Assembly: GCA_020847355.1 (NCBI GenBank)
Contig: JADLCG010000137.1
Coordinates: 1 to 9,390, forward strand
Direction of reading: 5' to 3'
DNA from: Anaerolineales bacterium
Lineage (GTDB): Bacteria > Chloroflexota > Anaerolineae > Anaerolineales > Villigracilaceae
Length of the DNA stretch: 9,390 bases
In this document: positions 1-6,823 of the stretch, piece after piece
Position numbering within the stretch: the stretch's first letter is position 1
How the letters are laid out: each line of letters begins with the position of its first letter
The notes under the pieces: model-generated
Database searches by the model: none
Told to the model about the DNA's origin: nothing
Seen by the model: the letters and a program-made list of their open reading frames with translations, nothing else
Program-made: the position numbers and the translations under genes

Positions 1-759
1 AACGGCGAAATTAAAGGCGAAACCTTTCAAACAATTTTAGACGCTCAAGAGCGCGGCGTGGAAATAACGCGGATGCCGATTCTATATGAAGAAATGACTC
101 AGCGCGTACCGGTGGAACACCTTGAATCGGATTGGGTGATCCGCTCTTTTGTGGATCAAATCCGCGTGCGCGGCATGTATGAATTATTTAAGCGGATTAT
201 GGATATCCTCGGCGGAATTATCGGCGCTTTAATTCTAGTTTTGGTTTTTCCGTTCGTGGCGACCGCCATTGTTTTAGAGAGCGGCTTCCCGATCTTCTAT
301 TCCCAAAAGCGTTTGGGCAAAGGCGCCAGCGTTTTTACGATTTATAAGTTTAGAACCATGTATCAGGACGCCGAGGCAAATGGCGAGGTTAAGACTGCTA
401 CGGAGAACGATCCGCGCGTGACGCGAGTGGGTAATTTCCTCAGAAAAACCCGCTTGGATGAGATGCCTCAGTTCCTGAGCGTGATTCGCGGCGAGATGAG
501 TTTGGTAGGACCTCGCGCAGAAAGACCGGAGTTGGTTTCTCAATATCAAAAACAAATTCCGTTTTATCGCGCGCGCTTGCTCGTCAAGCCCGGCCTCACT
601 GGCTGGGCGCAAATCAACTATGGGTATGTGGCGACGATCAAAGAAACTTTTGTGAAACTTGAATATGATTTGTACTATATTAAACATCGCACTTTGAATT
701 TAGACTTTTCGATTATTCTTAGAACAGTTGGCACGGTATTAAGAAGGACAGGTAGATAA
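1..759 (+). CDS. Polyprenyl-phosphate sugar-1-phosphate transferase, 5'-truncated by the window edge
   Basis: This membrane enzyme transfers a sugar-1-phosphate from a nucleotide sugar to undecaprenyl phosphate, the first committed step of exopolysaccharide or O-glycan assembly. The reading frame is open from nt 1, and residues before the GTG at nt 58 (ending AQERGVEITRMP) belong to the cytoplasmic region that precedes the catalytic domain in this family, so the gene begins upstream and nt 58 is not its start. The 252 visible residues show a hydrophobic segment (ILGGIIGALILVLVFPFVAT, about 69-88), the YSQKRLGKG and YKFRTM motifs, the Asp-Glu dyad in RLDEMPQ (Asp153-Glu154 of the visible part, nt 457-462), SLVGPRAERPE, and the C-terminal KPGLTGWAQINYGY block. 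These identify the PglC/WcaJ superfamily of monotopic phosphoglycosyltransferases. The stop is 2 nt before the next gene. Which sugar it loads cannot be read from sequence alone. Confidence 0.94.
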   Translation, partial: NGEIKGETFQTILDAQERGVEITRMPILYEEMTQRVPVEHLESDWVIRSFVDQIRVRGMYELFKRIMDILGGIIGALILVLVFPFVATAIVLESGFPIFYSQKRLGKGASVFTIYKFRTMYQDAEANGEVKTATENDPRVTRVGNFLRKTRLDEMPQFLSVIRGEMSLVGPRAERPELVSQYQKQIPFYRARLLVKPGLTGWAQINYGYVATIKETFVKLEYDLYYIKHRTLNLDFSIILRTVGTVLRRTGR

Positions 760-761
760 AA

Positions 762-1685
762 ATGAAATATTTAGTGACTGGCGGCGCCGGCTTTATTGGT
801 TCGCATATTACCCGCGCTTTGCTTCAGCAGGGCGCGCAAGTTCGCGTGTTGGATAATTTTTCTTCGGGCAAGCGCGAAAATCTCAAAGGGCTGGACGTTG
901 AACTTATCGAAGGTGATCTGCGTGACGCTTCGCGCGTAGCCGAGGCGGTGCGCGGCGTGAATGTCATTTTCCACGAAGCGGCATTCGTCTCCGTTCCAGA
1001 ATCGATGGAGAAGCCGCAAGAATGTTTCGACGTGAACGTGACTGGCACGTCTATTTTGTTTGAAGCCGCGCGCAAAGCCGGCGTGCAACGCGCCGTTGTC
1101 GCTTCCAGCGCCGCAGTCTACGGCGATTCGACCGCTATGCCTTTGGTTGAAAACACTCCGCTTAAACAATTATCGCCTTACGCTTCTTCCAAGCGGGTGG
1201 ATGAAATGTACGCCGAGCTTTATACCAATTCGTTTGGCTTTGAGGTCGCCGCGCTTCGCTACTTCAACGTGTATGGACCCCGCCAAAGACCGGATTCGAT
1301 GTACGCCGCCGCCGTGCCGATTTTCATCCGCCGCATGTTGGATAACAAGCCGATCACTATTTATGGCGATGGCGGGCAAAGCCGCGATTTGGTCAACGTC
1401 AAGGACGTGGTTCAAGCCAACTTACTCGCTTCGCAACATCCCAGCGCGCCCGGGCAGATCTTCAACGTCTGCACTGGCGTTGAAACGCGCTTGCTGGATT
1501 TGCTCGATATTCTTTACGAAATTTTCCCGAACGCGCCAAAGCATATCCACGCCGAACCGCGCGCCGGCGATATTTACCGCTCCATTGGAACGCCGCAAAA
1601 AGCGCAGGACGTTTTGGGCTATAAACCCAGCGTCACTTTAGCGGATGGTATTTATGAAGCCGTTCAAGAAATGCGTAACCTCTAA
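762..1685 (+). CDS. NAD-dependent sugar-nucleotide epimerase/dehydratase (extended SDR)
   Basis: A cytoplasmic short-chain dehydrogenase of the extended family (307 aa), most like UDP-glucose or UDP-HexNAc 4-epimerases. The N-terminal Rossmann fold has the dinucleotide motif TGGAGFIG (residues 6-13), with Asp31 placed to bind the adenosine ribose of NAD. Further features are the SVPESMEKP segment (77-85), the ASSAAVYG strand with the active-site Ser, and the catalytic Tyr140-Lys144 pair in YASSKRVDE. RYFNVYGPRQ (167-176) and SRDLVNVKDVV (207-217) are the usual substrate-domain signatures. Length matches the family. The ATG at 762 gives the TGGAGFIG motif its normal place six residues in; an AAGGA at 744-748 is a distant candidate ribosome binding site. 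It follows the transferase by 2 nt, so it probably supplies the sugar nucleotide for the same glycan. The exact reaction (4-epimerase or dehydratase, UDP-Glc or UDP-GlcNAc) is not settled by these motifs. Confidence 0.92.
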   Translation: MKYLVTGGAGFIGSHITRALLQQGAQVRVLDNFSSGKRENLKGLDVELIEGDLRDASRVAEAVRGVNVIFHEAAFVSVPESMEKPQECFDVNVTGTSILFEAARKAGVQRAVVASSAAVYGDSTAMPLVENTPLKQLSPYASSKRVDEMYAELYTNSFGFEVAALRYFNVYGPRQRPDSMYAAAVPIFIRRMLDNKPITIYGDGGQSRDLVNVKDVVQANLLASQHPSAPGQIFNVCTGVETRLLDLLDILYEIFPNAPKHIHAEPRAGDIYRSIGTPQKAQDVLGYKPSVTLADGIYEAVQEMRNL

Positions 1686-1726
1686 TCCTTCAACCTTAAA
1701 CCTGCAACCTTAAACCTTCAACCTTC
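1685..1726. repeat. Six tandem heptamers, consensus AACCTTC, in an intergenic spacer
   Basis: Read in steps of seven the spacer is ATCCTTC, AACCTTA, AACCTGC, AACCTTA, AACCTTC, AACCTTC. The first unit starts on the last base of the upstream stop codon and the array ends 2 nt before the ATG at 1729. The middle four units also form a 14-bp period (1692-1705 and 1706-1719, one mismatch at 1704/1718). The plus strand has no purine-rich ribosome binding site here. The role is unknown; it may be a neutral microsatellite, a dispersed repeat family, or a regulatory tract. Confidence 0.9.
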
Positions 1727-1728
1727 CC

Positions 1729-3609
1729 ATGTCCTCCCGCACTCATGTTCGTAATCGTTTCGTTCTAATTGGCGATTTGGCGCTGATTATCGTTTCGGTG
1801 TTGGGGAGTTTTGCATTAAGGCTGGATGTCAGTCAACTGCCGTTTTATTTCCCCGCCGCCCTGATGATGTGTCTCGCGGCTTTGGCGATAAAAATCCCCG
1901 TTTATTTTTCGTTCGGTTTGTATCGTCGCTTGTGGGTGTATGCCAGCACGAACGAACTGCGTTTGATCACCTTTGCCGTAACCACCGCTTCGGTTTTGAC
2001 TTCCGGCGTGATGCTCTTGCTGATCAACTTCAATTTGATTCAACCGGGTATGCCGCGCTCAGCCTTGGGCATTGATTGGCTACTTTCGCTTGTGCTGATT
2101 GGCGGCTCGCGCTTCGCTTTGCGGATTCTCGCCGAACAAACGCCTCATGCGCGTAATGAAAAATATAAACGCGCTTTGATTATCGGCGCGGGCGATGCGG
2201 GGGCGCTGGTCGTGCGCGAACTACAACGCGCTTCGCCGTTGAATCTTACGCCCATCGGTTTTTTAGACGACGACCCCGCCAAGCAACATCATCAAATTTA
2301 CGGCGTTTCTGTGATCGGCAGAATCGAAAGCATCGCCTTAATCCTTGAAGACCAGCAAATAGATGAAGTTGTTATCGCGATCCCTTCGGCTTCGGGGAGC
2401 GTTATCCGTTTGGTGAATGACGCTTGCCGCGCCAAAGGCATTCCTTCCCGCACCATGCCCGGCATTTATGAATTGCTCGGCGGCAAGGTGAGCGTCAACC
2501 GCTTGCGCGAAGTGGATATTACCGATTTACTGCGCCGCGAACCCGTGAAAATTGACGATCAATTGATTGGCGCAAACTTAACCGGCAAACGGATTTTAGT
2601 CACCGGCGCGGGCGGCTCAATTGGGCGCGAAATTTGCCGTCAGGTCGCGCGCTGGAGTCCCGCTTCATTGGTTTTGTTAGGACATGGCGAAAACAGCATT
2701 TTTGAATCCCTGCTCGAACTGCGCGAGAATTTTCCGTCGCTTTCGTTGTATCCGCTCATCGCCGATGTGCGCGACTTGAATCGCATTCAGGAAATTTTCA
2801 AACTGCATCAACCGCAAGTGGTTTTTCATGCCGCCGCTCACAAACACGTCCCATTGATGGAAGCCAATGTAGAAGAAGCGATCACGAACAATGTTGTCGG
2901 CACGCGAAATGTAGTGGGTACAGCGAGCAAGTTTGGGGTAGCGCGGCTCGTGCTCATCTCCACTGATAAAGCCGTTCGCCCGATCAGCGTGATGGGCGCG
3001 ACCAAACGTCTGGCTGAAATGATCGTCCTGGATGCGGCGCAACGGAGCGGCTATGCCTATTCGGTTGTCCGCTTTGGAAACGTGCTTGGCAGTCGCGGGA
3101 GCGTTGTGCCGCGTTTCAAAAATCAAATCGCCAATGGCGGACCCGTTACCGTCACGCACCCTGAAATGTATCGCTATTTTATGACCATCCCCGAAGCCGT
3201 GCATTTGGTTTTGCAAGCCGCTTCGATGGGCAAAGGCGGGGAAGTTTTCATGCTCAACATGGGCGAACAAGTGCGGATTTTAGATTTGGCGGAAGATTTG
3301 ATCCGGCTCTCTGGGCTTGAACCGCACCGCGATATTGAAATTGAATTTTCAGGCATTCGCCCGGGCGAAAAACTGCGTGAAGACCTATGGGAAGAAGGCG
3401 TGCAATTTGAGCCGACGCAACACGCTGAAATTTTTCGCGCAATGGATGAAGAAAAAGTGGACGGCGAAGCGTTGGCGCGCATGATCGAGCAATTGATTTT
3501 TCACGCGCATCAATCTGAAACTGAAAGTTTGATTCGCGGATTGAATGAATTCTTGCCGTTTAGCGCCGTGCGTTCGGTCCCGCCGCCGGATATTATTTCG
3601 CCGGTTTAG
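1729..3609 (+). CDS. Membrane-anchored UDP-HexNAc 4,6-dehydratase, CapD/FlaA1/PglF-like
   Basis: This 626-residue inner-membrane protein belongs to the long CapD/PglF branch of polysaccharide biosynthesis SDRs, which convert UDP-GlcNAc to UDP-4-keto-6-deoxy-HexNAc on the way to sugars such as QuiNAc, FucNAc or bacillosamine. Four hydrophobic helices lie at about 10-30, 39-62, 80-103 and 114-133. A first nucleotide-binding-like domain has IIGAGDAG (151-158). The catalytic SDR domain has VTGAGGSIG (291-299), HAAAHKHVPLME (367-378), STDKAV (411-416) and Met422-x3-Lys426 in VMGATKRLAE. The Met in place of the usual SDR Tyr is normal for this dehydratase family. RFGNVLGSRGSVVP (448-461) and SGIRPGEKLRE (541-551) complete the signature. 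The partner aminotransferase and acetyltransferase of a bacillosamine route are not in the window. No Shine-Dalgarno precedes the ATG; the heptamer repeat does. Confidence 0.95.
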   Translation: MSSRTHVRNRFVLIGDLALIIVSVLGSFALRLDVSQLPFYFPAALMMCLAALAIKIPVYFSFGLYRRLWVYASTNELRLITFAVTTASVLTSGVMLLLINFNLIQPGMPRSALGIDWLLSLVLIGGSRFALRILAEQTPHARNEKYKRALIIGAGDAGALVVRELQRASPLNLTPIGFLDDDPAKQHHQIYGVSVIGRIESIALILEDQQIDEVVIAIPSASGSVIRLVNDACRAKGIPSRTMPGIYELLGGKVSVNRLREVDITDLLRREPVKIDDQLIGANLTGKRILVTGAGGSIGREICRQVARWSPASLVLLGHGENSIFESLLELRENFPSLSLYPLIADVRDLNRIQEIFKLHQPQVVFHAAAHKHVPLMEANVEEAITNNVVGTRNVVGTASKFGVARLVLISTDKAVRPISVMGATKRLAEMIVLDAAQRSGYAYSVVRFGNVLGSRGSVVPRFKNQIANGGPVTVTHPEMYRYFMTIPEAVHLVLQAASMGKGGEVFMLNMGEQVRILDLAEDLIRLSGLEPHRDIEIEFSGIRPGEKLREDLWEEGVQFEPTQHAEIFRAMDEEKVDGEALARMIEQLIFHAHQSETESLIRGLNEFLPFSAVRSVPPPDIISPV

Positions 3610-3635
3610 ATTGCGCGCTGGAGTAGATTGATCTA

Positions 3636-4625
3636 ATGCCTCTCGTTTCCCTTGCCGAATGGAATCAATTCATTGAAAGACATCCCAACGCGCATTTACT
3701 GCAAATGGGATTTTGGGGCGAATTAAAAAAAGATTTTGGATGGAAGACCGTCCGCCTCATTTCTAACGCTGAAGTTGGGGCGCAAATCCTCTTCCGCCGC
3801 CTGCCTTTGGGCTTGACTCTCGGCTACCTGCCTAAGCCGGTGAATAGCGAGCAATTGGCGCTAGGCGCTGACGAATTCTGGAGCGAAGTAGATGCGGTTT
3901 GCAAACAACAGCGCGCTATCTTGCTAAAAATTGAGCCGGATGCCTGGAGCGGCGAAACGCGCTTCTCTTCTTCCGCGTTGCGTATCTCTCCGCATAATAT
4001 TCAGCCGCCGCGCACAATCGTGGTTTCAATCAAAGAAGATGAAGACGCCATGCTCGCGCGGATGAAGTCGAAGTGTAGATATAACGTTCGTCTTGCCGAA
4101 AAAAAAGGAATCAAAATCCGCGCATGGGACGATATAAGCGCTTTTCACGAGATGCTGACGATCACAGGCGGGCGCGACAGTTTTGGCGTACATTCCGAAG
4201 AATATTATCAACGCGCTTATGAATTGTTTCACCCTGCAGGAATTTGCGAATTACTCGTGGCTGAGTTTGAAGGCAAGCCTTTGGCGGCTGTGATGGTCTT
4301 TGCGCACGGAAAACGCGCGTGGTATGTGTATGGCGCTTCCAACGATCAGGAAAGAAACCGGATGCCGACTTATTTGTTGCAGTGGGAAGCGCTCCGCTGG
4401 GCAAAGGCGCGTGGGTGCGAGGAATATGATTTGTGGGGCGTGCCGGATGCGAATGAAGATCAACTTGAAGCGCAATTTGAAGCGCGGCACGACGGCTTGT
4501 GGGGCGTCTATCGCTTCAAACGCGGGTTTGGCGGCGAGGTCAAACGCGCCGCGCAGGCTGTAGATCGAGTCTATAACCCGTTATTGTATTGGTTCTATAC
4601 TACATATATTCTGCGTAAACTATAA
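3636..4625 (+). CDS. FemAB/FemX-like aminoacyltransferase, first of a tandem pair
   Basis: A 329-residue cytoplasmic protein with two GNAT-like lobes, of the FemABX family that transfers amino acids from aminoacyl-tRNA to peptidoglycan precursors. Recognition rests on an N-terminal block (FWGELKKDFGW, 26-36), the central MKSKCRYNVRLAEKKGIK (143-160), RDSFGVHSEEYY (180-191), the GKPLAAVMVF strand (213-222), and MPTYLLQWEALRWAKARG (243-260) running into YDLWGVP. Length fits FemX-type members that lack the coiled-coil arm of staphylococcal FemA. Lys31 and Arg180 sit where FemX is reported to have phosphate-contacting residues (alignment by eye, uncertain). It starts 26 nt after the dehydratase, with GGAG at 3620-3623. 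Against its downstream paralogue it lacks about 18 residues between the KIEPD motif and MKSKCRYN, and has extra residues QLEAQFEAR (276-284). The amino acid and acceptor are unknown; an acceptor in the exopolysaccharide pathway is also possible. Confidence 0.9.
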   Translation: MPLVSLAEWNQFIERHPNAHLLQMGFWGELKKDFGWKTVRLISNAEVGAQILFRRLPLGLTLGYLPKPVNSEQLALGADEFWSEVDAVCKQQRAILLKIEPDAWSGETRFSSSALRISPHNIQPPRTIVVSIKEDEDAMLARMKSKCRYNVRLAEKKGIKIRAWDDISAFHEMLTITGGRDSFGVHSEEYYQRAYELFHPAGICELLVAEFEGKPLAAVMVFAHGKRAWYVYGASNDQERNRMPTYLLQWEALRWAKARGCEEYDLWGVPDANEDQLEAQFEARHDGLWGVYRFKRGFGGEVKRAAQAVDRVYNPLLYWFYTTYILRKL

Positions 4626-4627
4626 AA

Positions 4628-5782
4628 ATGGATTCTCAAACTTCCAAAATTTGGAACGAGCTAATTTCCAAACTTCCAAATCCGCATTTTCTCCAAAGCT
4701 CTGAATGGGGCGAGGTCAAACGAAAATACGGCTGGATGCCGTACTACGCGCTTTGGAGCGAATCTGAATTTCATGTTTCACAGAACCTTGAAGCGCTTCC
4801 AGTTTTGCCCTTGCCGCTGGCGGCATGTCTCATCCTCAAACGCACAGTTAGCTTGCGCGGGTTAATCCAAGCGAGCATTTTATATGCGCCCAAAGGTCCA
4901 CTGCTGAATTGGGAAAACGGCGCTTTGCGTTCGCGCGTTTTGAACGATTTGCAGACCTTTGCCAAAACGCAAAAAGCGATCTTCCTTAAAATAGACCCGG
5001 ATGTTGAACTCGGAAGGGGAATCCCGCATAGCGGGGAAGATGCGCTTGATAACAACGGTCAAGCTGTGGCGGAGGAATTGAGGCGCAGAAGCTGGCGTTA
5101 TTCGTCCGCTCAAATTCAATTTCGCAATACTGTACTGATCCATCTGCAGAATTCGGAAGACGAGATGTTAATGCGGATGAAGCCGAAGACGCGCTACAAC
5201 ATCCGTTTGGCTGAGAAGAAAGGCGTTTCACTGCGCGTAGGCAAAGTGTCGGATTTGGCGAACCTTTATAAAATGTACGCAGAAACATCCGTGCGCGACG
5301 GCTTTGTAATACGCGACGAAGAATACTACCTTACGGTGTGGAAAATATTTATGCAATCGCAAGCCGGCGCACAGCCGTTTGCAATTCCTTTGATCGCTGA
5401 AGTGAATGGCGAAGCGCTTGCCGCAATTTTCTTGTTCATCTTTGGCAAACGCGCTTATTATGTTTATGGCATGTCGCGGAATATGCACCGCGAGAAAATG
5501 CCCACCTATCTTTTGCAATGGGAAGCTCTTAAAGCCGCCAAAGCGCGCGGCTGTGAAGTTTACGATTTGTGGGGCGCGCCAGAGATTTTTGACGAAAGCG
5601 ATTCGATGTGGGGCGTTTATCGCTTCAAAGAAGGTTTGGGCGGGGAAGTGGCGCGGACTTTAGGAGCTTATGATTTCGCGCCAAATAAAATTTTGTATAC
5701 GCTCTATTCTGAAGTGATGCCAAAGATTTTGAATTTTATGCGTTCACGCGGCAAAGAAAAAACGAGACAAAATTTAGATTAA
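4628..5782 (+). CDS. FemAB/FemX-like aminoacyltransferase, second of a tandem pair
   Basis: A 384-residue paralogue of the preceding gene, separated from it by 2 nt. It has the same order of blocks: EWGEVKRKYGW (26-36), AIFLKIDPD (117-125), MKPKTRYNIRLAEKKGV (184-200), RDGFVIRDEEYY (223-234), GEALAAIFLF (261-270), MPTYLLQWEALKAAKARG (291-308) and YDLWGAP, MWGVYRFKEGLGG (327-339). These place it in the FemABX family of aminoacyl-tRNA-dependent transferases with two GNAT-like lobes. The ATG at 4628 aligns Trp9-Asn10 with Trp9-Asn10 of the upstream protein, which supports this start although no Shine-Dalgarno is visible. The basic tail RSRGKEKTRQNLD is extra. Family members often work in sequence, each adding one residue of a cross-bridge, so the pair may add two residues or two different amino acids; this is inference. 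It is the last gene of the plus-strand string. Confidence 0.9.
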   Translation: MDSQTSKIWNELISKLPNPHFLQSSEWGEVKRKYGWMPYYALWSESEFHVSQNLEALPVLPLPLAACLILKRTVSLRGLIQASILYAPKGPLLNWENGALRSRVLNDLQTFAKTQKAIFLKIDPDVELGRGIPHSGEDALDNNGQAVAEELRRRSWRYSSAQIQFRNTVLIHLQNSEDEMLMRMKPKTRYNIRLAEKKGVSLRVGKVSDLANLYKMYAETSVRDGFVIRDEEYYLTVWKIFMQSQAGAQPFAIPLIAEVNGEALAAIFLFIFGKRAYYVYGMSRNMHREKMPTYLLQWEALKAAKARGCEVYDLWGAPEIFDESDSMWGVYRFKEGLGGEVARTLGAYDFAPNKILYTLYSEVMPKILNFMRSRGKEKTRQNLD

Positions 5783-5799
5783 AACTTGCCGAGATAGAT

Positions 5800-6582
5800 T
5801 TACTCCGCGCAGGTTCGGGTTAAGTCGTTGCCCGTGTCTAACGCGCATCCCGGCGGATTGATTTCTTCCTGCAAGTAATCGGCGTACAGTTTACTCATGG
5901 TCGCTAGTTCCCAATTATTTTCCTTCAACCACGGAAAAGCCAAAACGCTGGAGTTGTAATCGTCCGTGCGGATGTGCATTTGCACAATATCGCCGCCCTG
6001 CGCTTTTTTGATCGCATTGAAAACGATCTCCGGCTCGCCGCCGCCGCCCACTGAAAATAATGCCGCCACCAACCCGCGCTCCTGACATAAAATATCCAGC
6101 GTGGGGCTGATGATGTCATACGGCGGGCGCACAAAACGAACCGGGTATTCCTCCCCGAGAACTTGCGTTAATGCGGCGTACCATTTGTCATAGTCCGCCA
6201 ATGCGCCACTAGGCGACATGACCCCGATGTTGACATGCTCGAACGAGTGACAGCCGATCTCGTGACCCTTCGCTACAAGCCGCTTCCAAATGCCCGCATC
6301 CTGTTCTTCCAAATTGAGCAGTTTTGCGCCCACCGGAAAAAAGGTCACTTTGAATTCGGGATATTGATCGAGCAATTCTTCCAGCGTGTGCATTCGATAG
6401 AGCAAGTAGCAATCGTCGTAGGTGAAAGCGATGCGTTTGAATCTGCGACTGCCATGCCAAATCAGCGGGGCGGTAAAGTTCGGCTGTTGATCTTCCGCAT
6501 GAGGTTTCAACGGGTTGGCTGAAAGGCTTAGCAAAGTCAGCCCGCCAATTTTCAAGAAATCGCGGCGCGATAAATTAGGCAT
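5800..6582 (-). CDS. Tat-exported polysaccharide deacetylase (NodB/CE4 homology)
   Basis: A 260-residue exported hydrolase expected to remove N- or O-acetyl groups from an envelope polysaccharide. The N-terminus MPNLSRRDFLKIGG carries a twin-arginine motif followed by a short hydrophobic stretch (LTLLSLSA), so it is probably exported folded. NodB motifs are present: FTYDD (53-57) with the presumed base Asp56 and metal ligand Asp57, HSFEH (112-116) with two metal-ligand His, RPPYD (152-156), and VQMHIRTDD (200-208) with the C-terminal His. FTYDD in place of the common FTFDD is a mild variation. I chose the ATG at 6582 because it puts the Arg pair at residues 6-7 and overlaps the upstream gene by 8 bp. 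A longer frame to 6621 would need a TTG start and add 13 charged residues before the Tat motif. It is the last gene of the minus-strand string; the substrate is not identifiable. Confidence 0.9.
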   Translation of the reverse strand: MPNLSRRDFLKIGGLTLLSLSANPLKPHAEDQQPNFTAPLIWHGSRRFKRIAFTYDDCYLLYRMHTLEELLDQYPEFKVTFFPVGAKLLNLEEQDAGIWKRLVAKGHEIGCHSFEHVNIGVMSPSGALADYDKWYAALTQVLGEEYPVRFVRPPYDIISPTLDILCQERGLVAALFSVGGGGEPEIVFNAIKKAQGGDIVQMHIRTDDYNSSVLAFPWLKENNWELATMSKLYADYLQEEINPPGCALDTGNDLTRTCAE

Positions 6583-6823
6583 TGGACTTTTGAGTTTTTC
6601 TTCCGAGCGTGAAGATTGCAATCAGCATCCAAACGATATTCAAACCCGCCGAAGGGTACGCCCGCAAATACACCGTATTGACCGTCAACAATAACCCTGC
6701 CAAAAAATTCAAGCCCTGATAGGTCCAAGAATCGCCTTCCACTTTTTTAGCGGAGACAAGCCCATACGCGGCTAAATAGAGAACCGCTCCAATCCAGCCA
6801 ATGATGTCAATGAAAAGATCCAT
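6575..6823 (-). CDS. Small three-helix membrane protein, CBU_0592-like
   Basis: An 82-residue integral membrane protein with three hydrophobic stretches (about 3-22, 36-53 and 57-73) and a basic tail (GRKTQKSNA). The pattern IIGWIGAVLYLAAYGLVS, then a YQGLNFLAG block, then SAGLNIVWMLIAI resembles the uncharacterised CBU_0592 family. No catalytic residues or known function can be assigned. Its ATG directly follows the TAA of the MOSC gene with no spacer, and a good GGAGG (6835-6839 on the minus strand) lies inside the end of that gene. Its own end overlaps the start of the deacetylase gene by 8 bp. The arrangement indicates co-transcription and probable translational coupling. It may be an accessory or scaffold for an envelope process, but that rests only on context. 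Confidence 0.82.
   Translation of the reverse strand: MDLFIDIIGWIGAVLYLAAYGLVSAKKVEGDSWTYQGLNFLAGLLLTVNTVYLRAYPSAGLNIVWMLIAIFTLGRKTQKSNA

Noticed and set aside
58..60. GTG as the start of the sugar transferase
   Set aside because: The frame continues open to nt 1 and the upstream residues match the family, so the gene is cut by the window edge and this GTG is internal.
274..687. 137-codon open frame on the minus strand
   Set aside because: It lies wholly opposite the conserved sugar-transferase domain and its product has no recognisable motif; a shadow of biased codon use.
961..1320. High frequency of GCGC (5 by hand count in this sample, about 1.4 expected at 50% GC)
   Set aside because: Mostly produced by GCG and CGC codons for Ala and Arg in adjacent positions; without a codon-corrected model it is not evidence for a site-specific function.
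2900..3160. Loss of the catalytic Tyr in the dehydratase SDR domain
   Set aside because: Met in place of Tyr in MxxxK is the usual state of CapD/PglF-type dehydratases, so it is not a sign of inactivation.
2677..3270. 197-codon open frame on the minus strand
   Set aside because: It is antisense to the catalytic SDR domain of the dehydratase, is His-rich and shows no family pattern; explained by the codon bias of the real gene.
3623..3635. Inverted repeat TAGAT-TG-ATCTA just before the first FemAB gene
   Set aside because: Arms of 5 bp with a 2-base spacer are too short for a stable hairpin, and such a palindrome is expected by chance; no operator can be claimed.
5816..5837. CGGG...CCCG stem near the convergent gap as a terminator
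   Set aside because: The stem is only 4 bp with a long loop, is inside the deacetylase coding region and has no T tract.
6583..6621. A longer deacetylase beginning at a TTG at 6621
   Set aside because: It would add 13 charged residues before the twin-arginine motif and overlap the upstream gene by 47 bp; the ATG at 6582 gives a normal Tat signal peptide.
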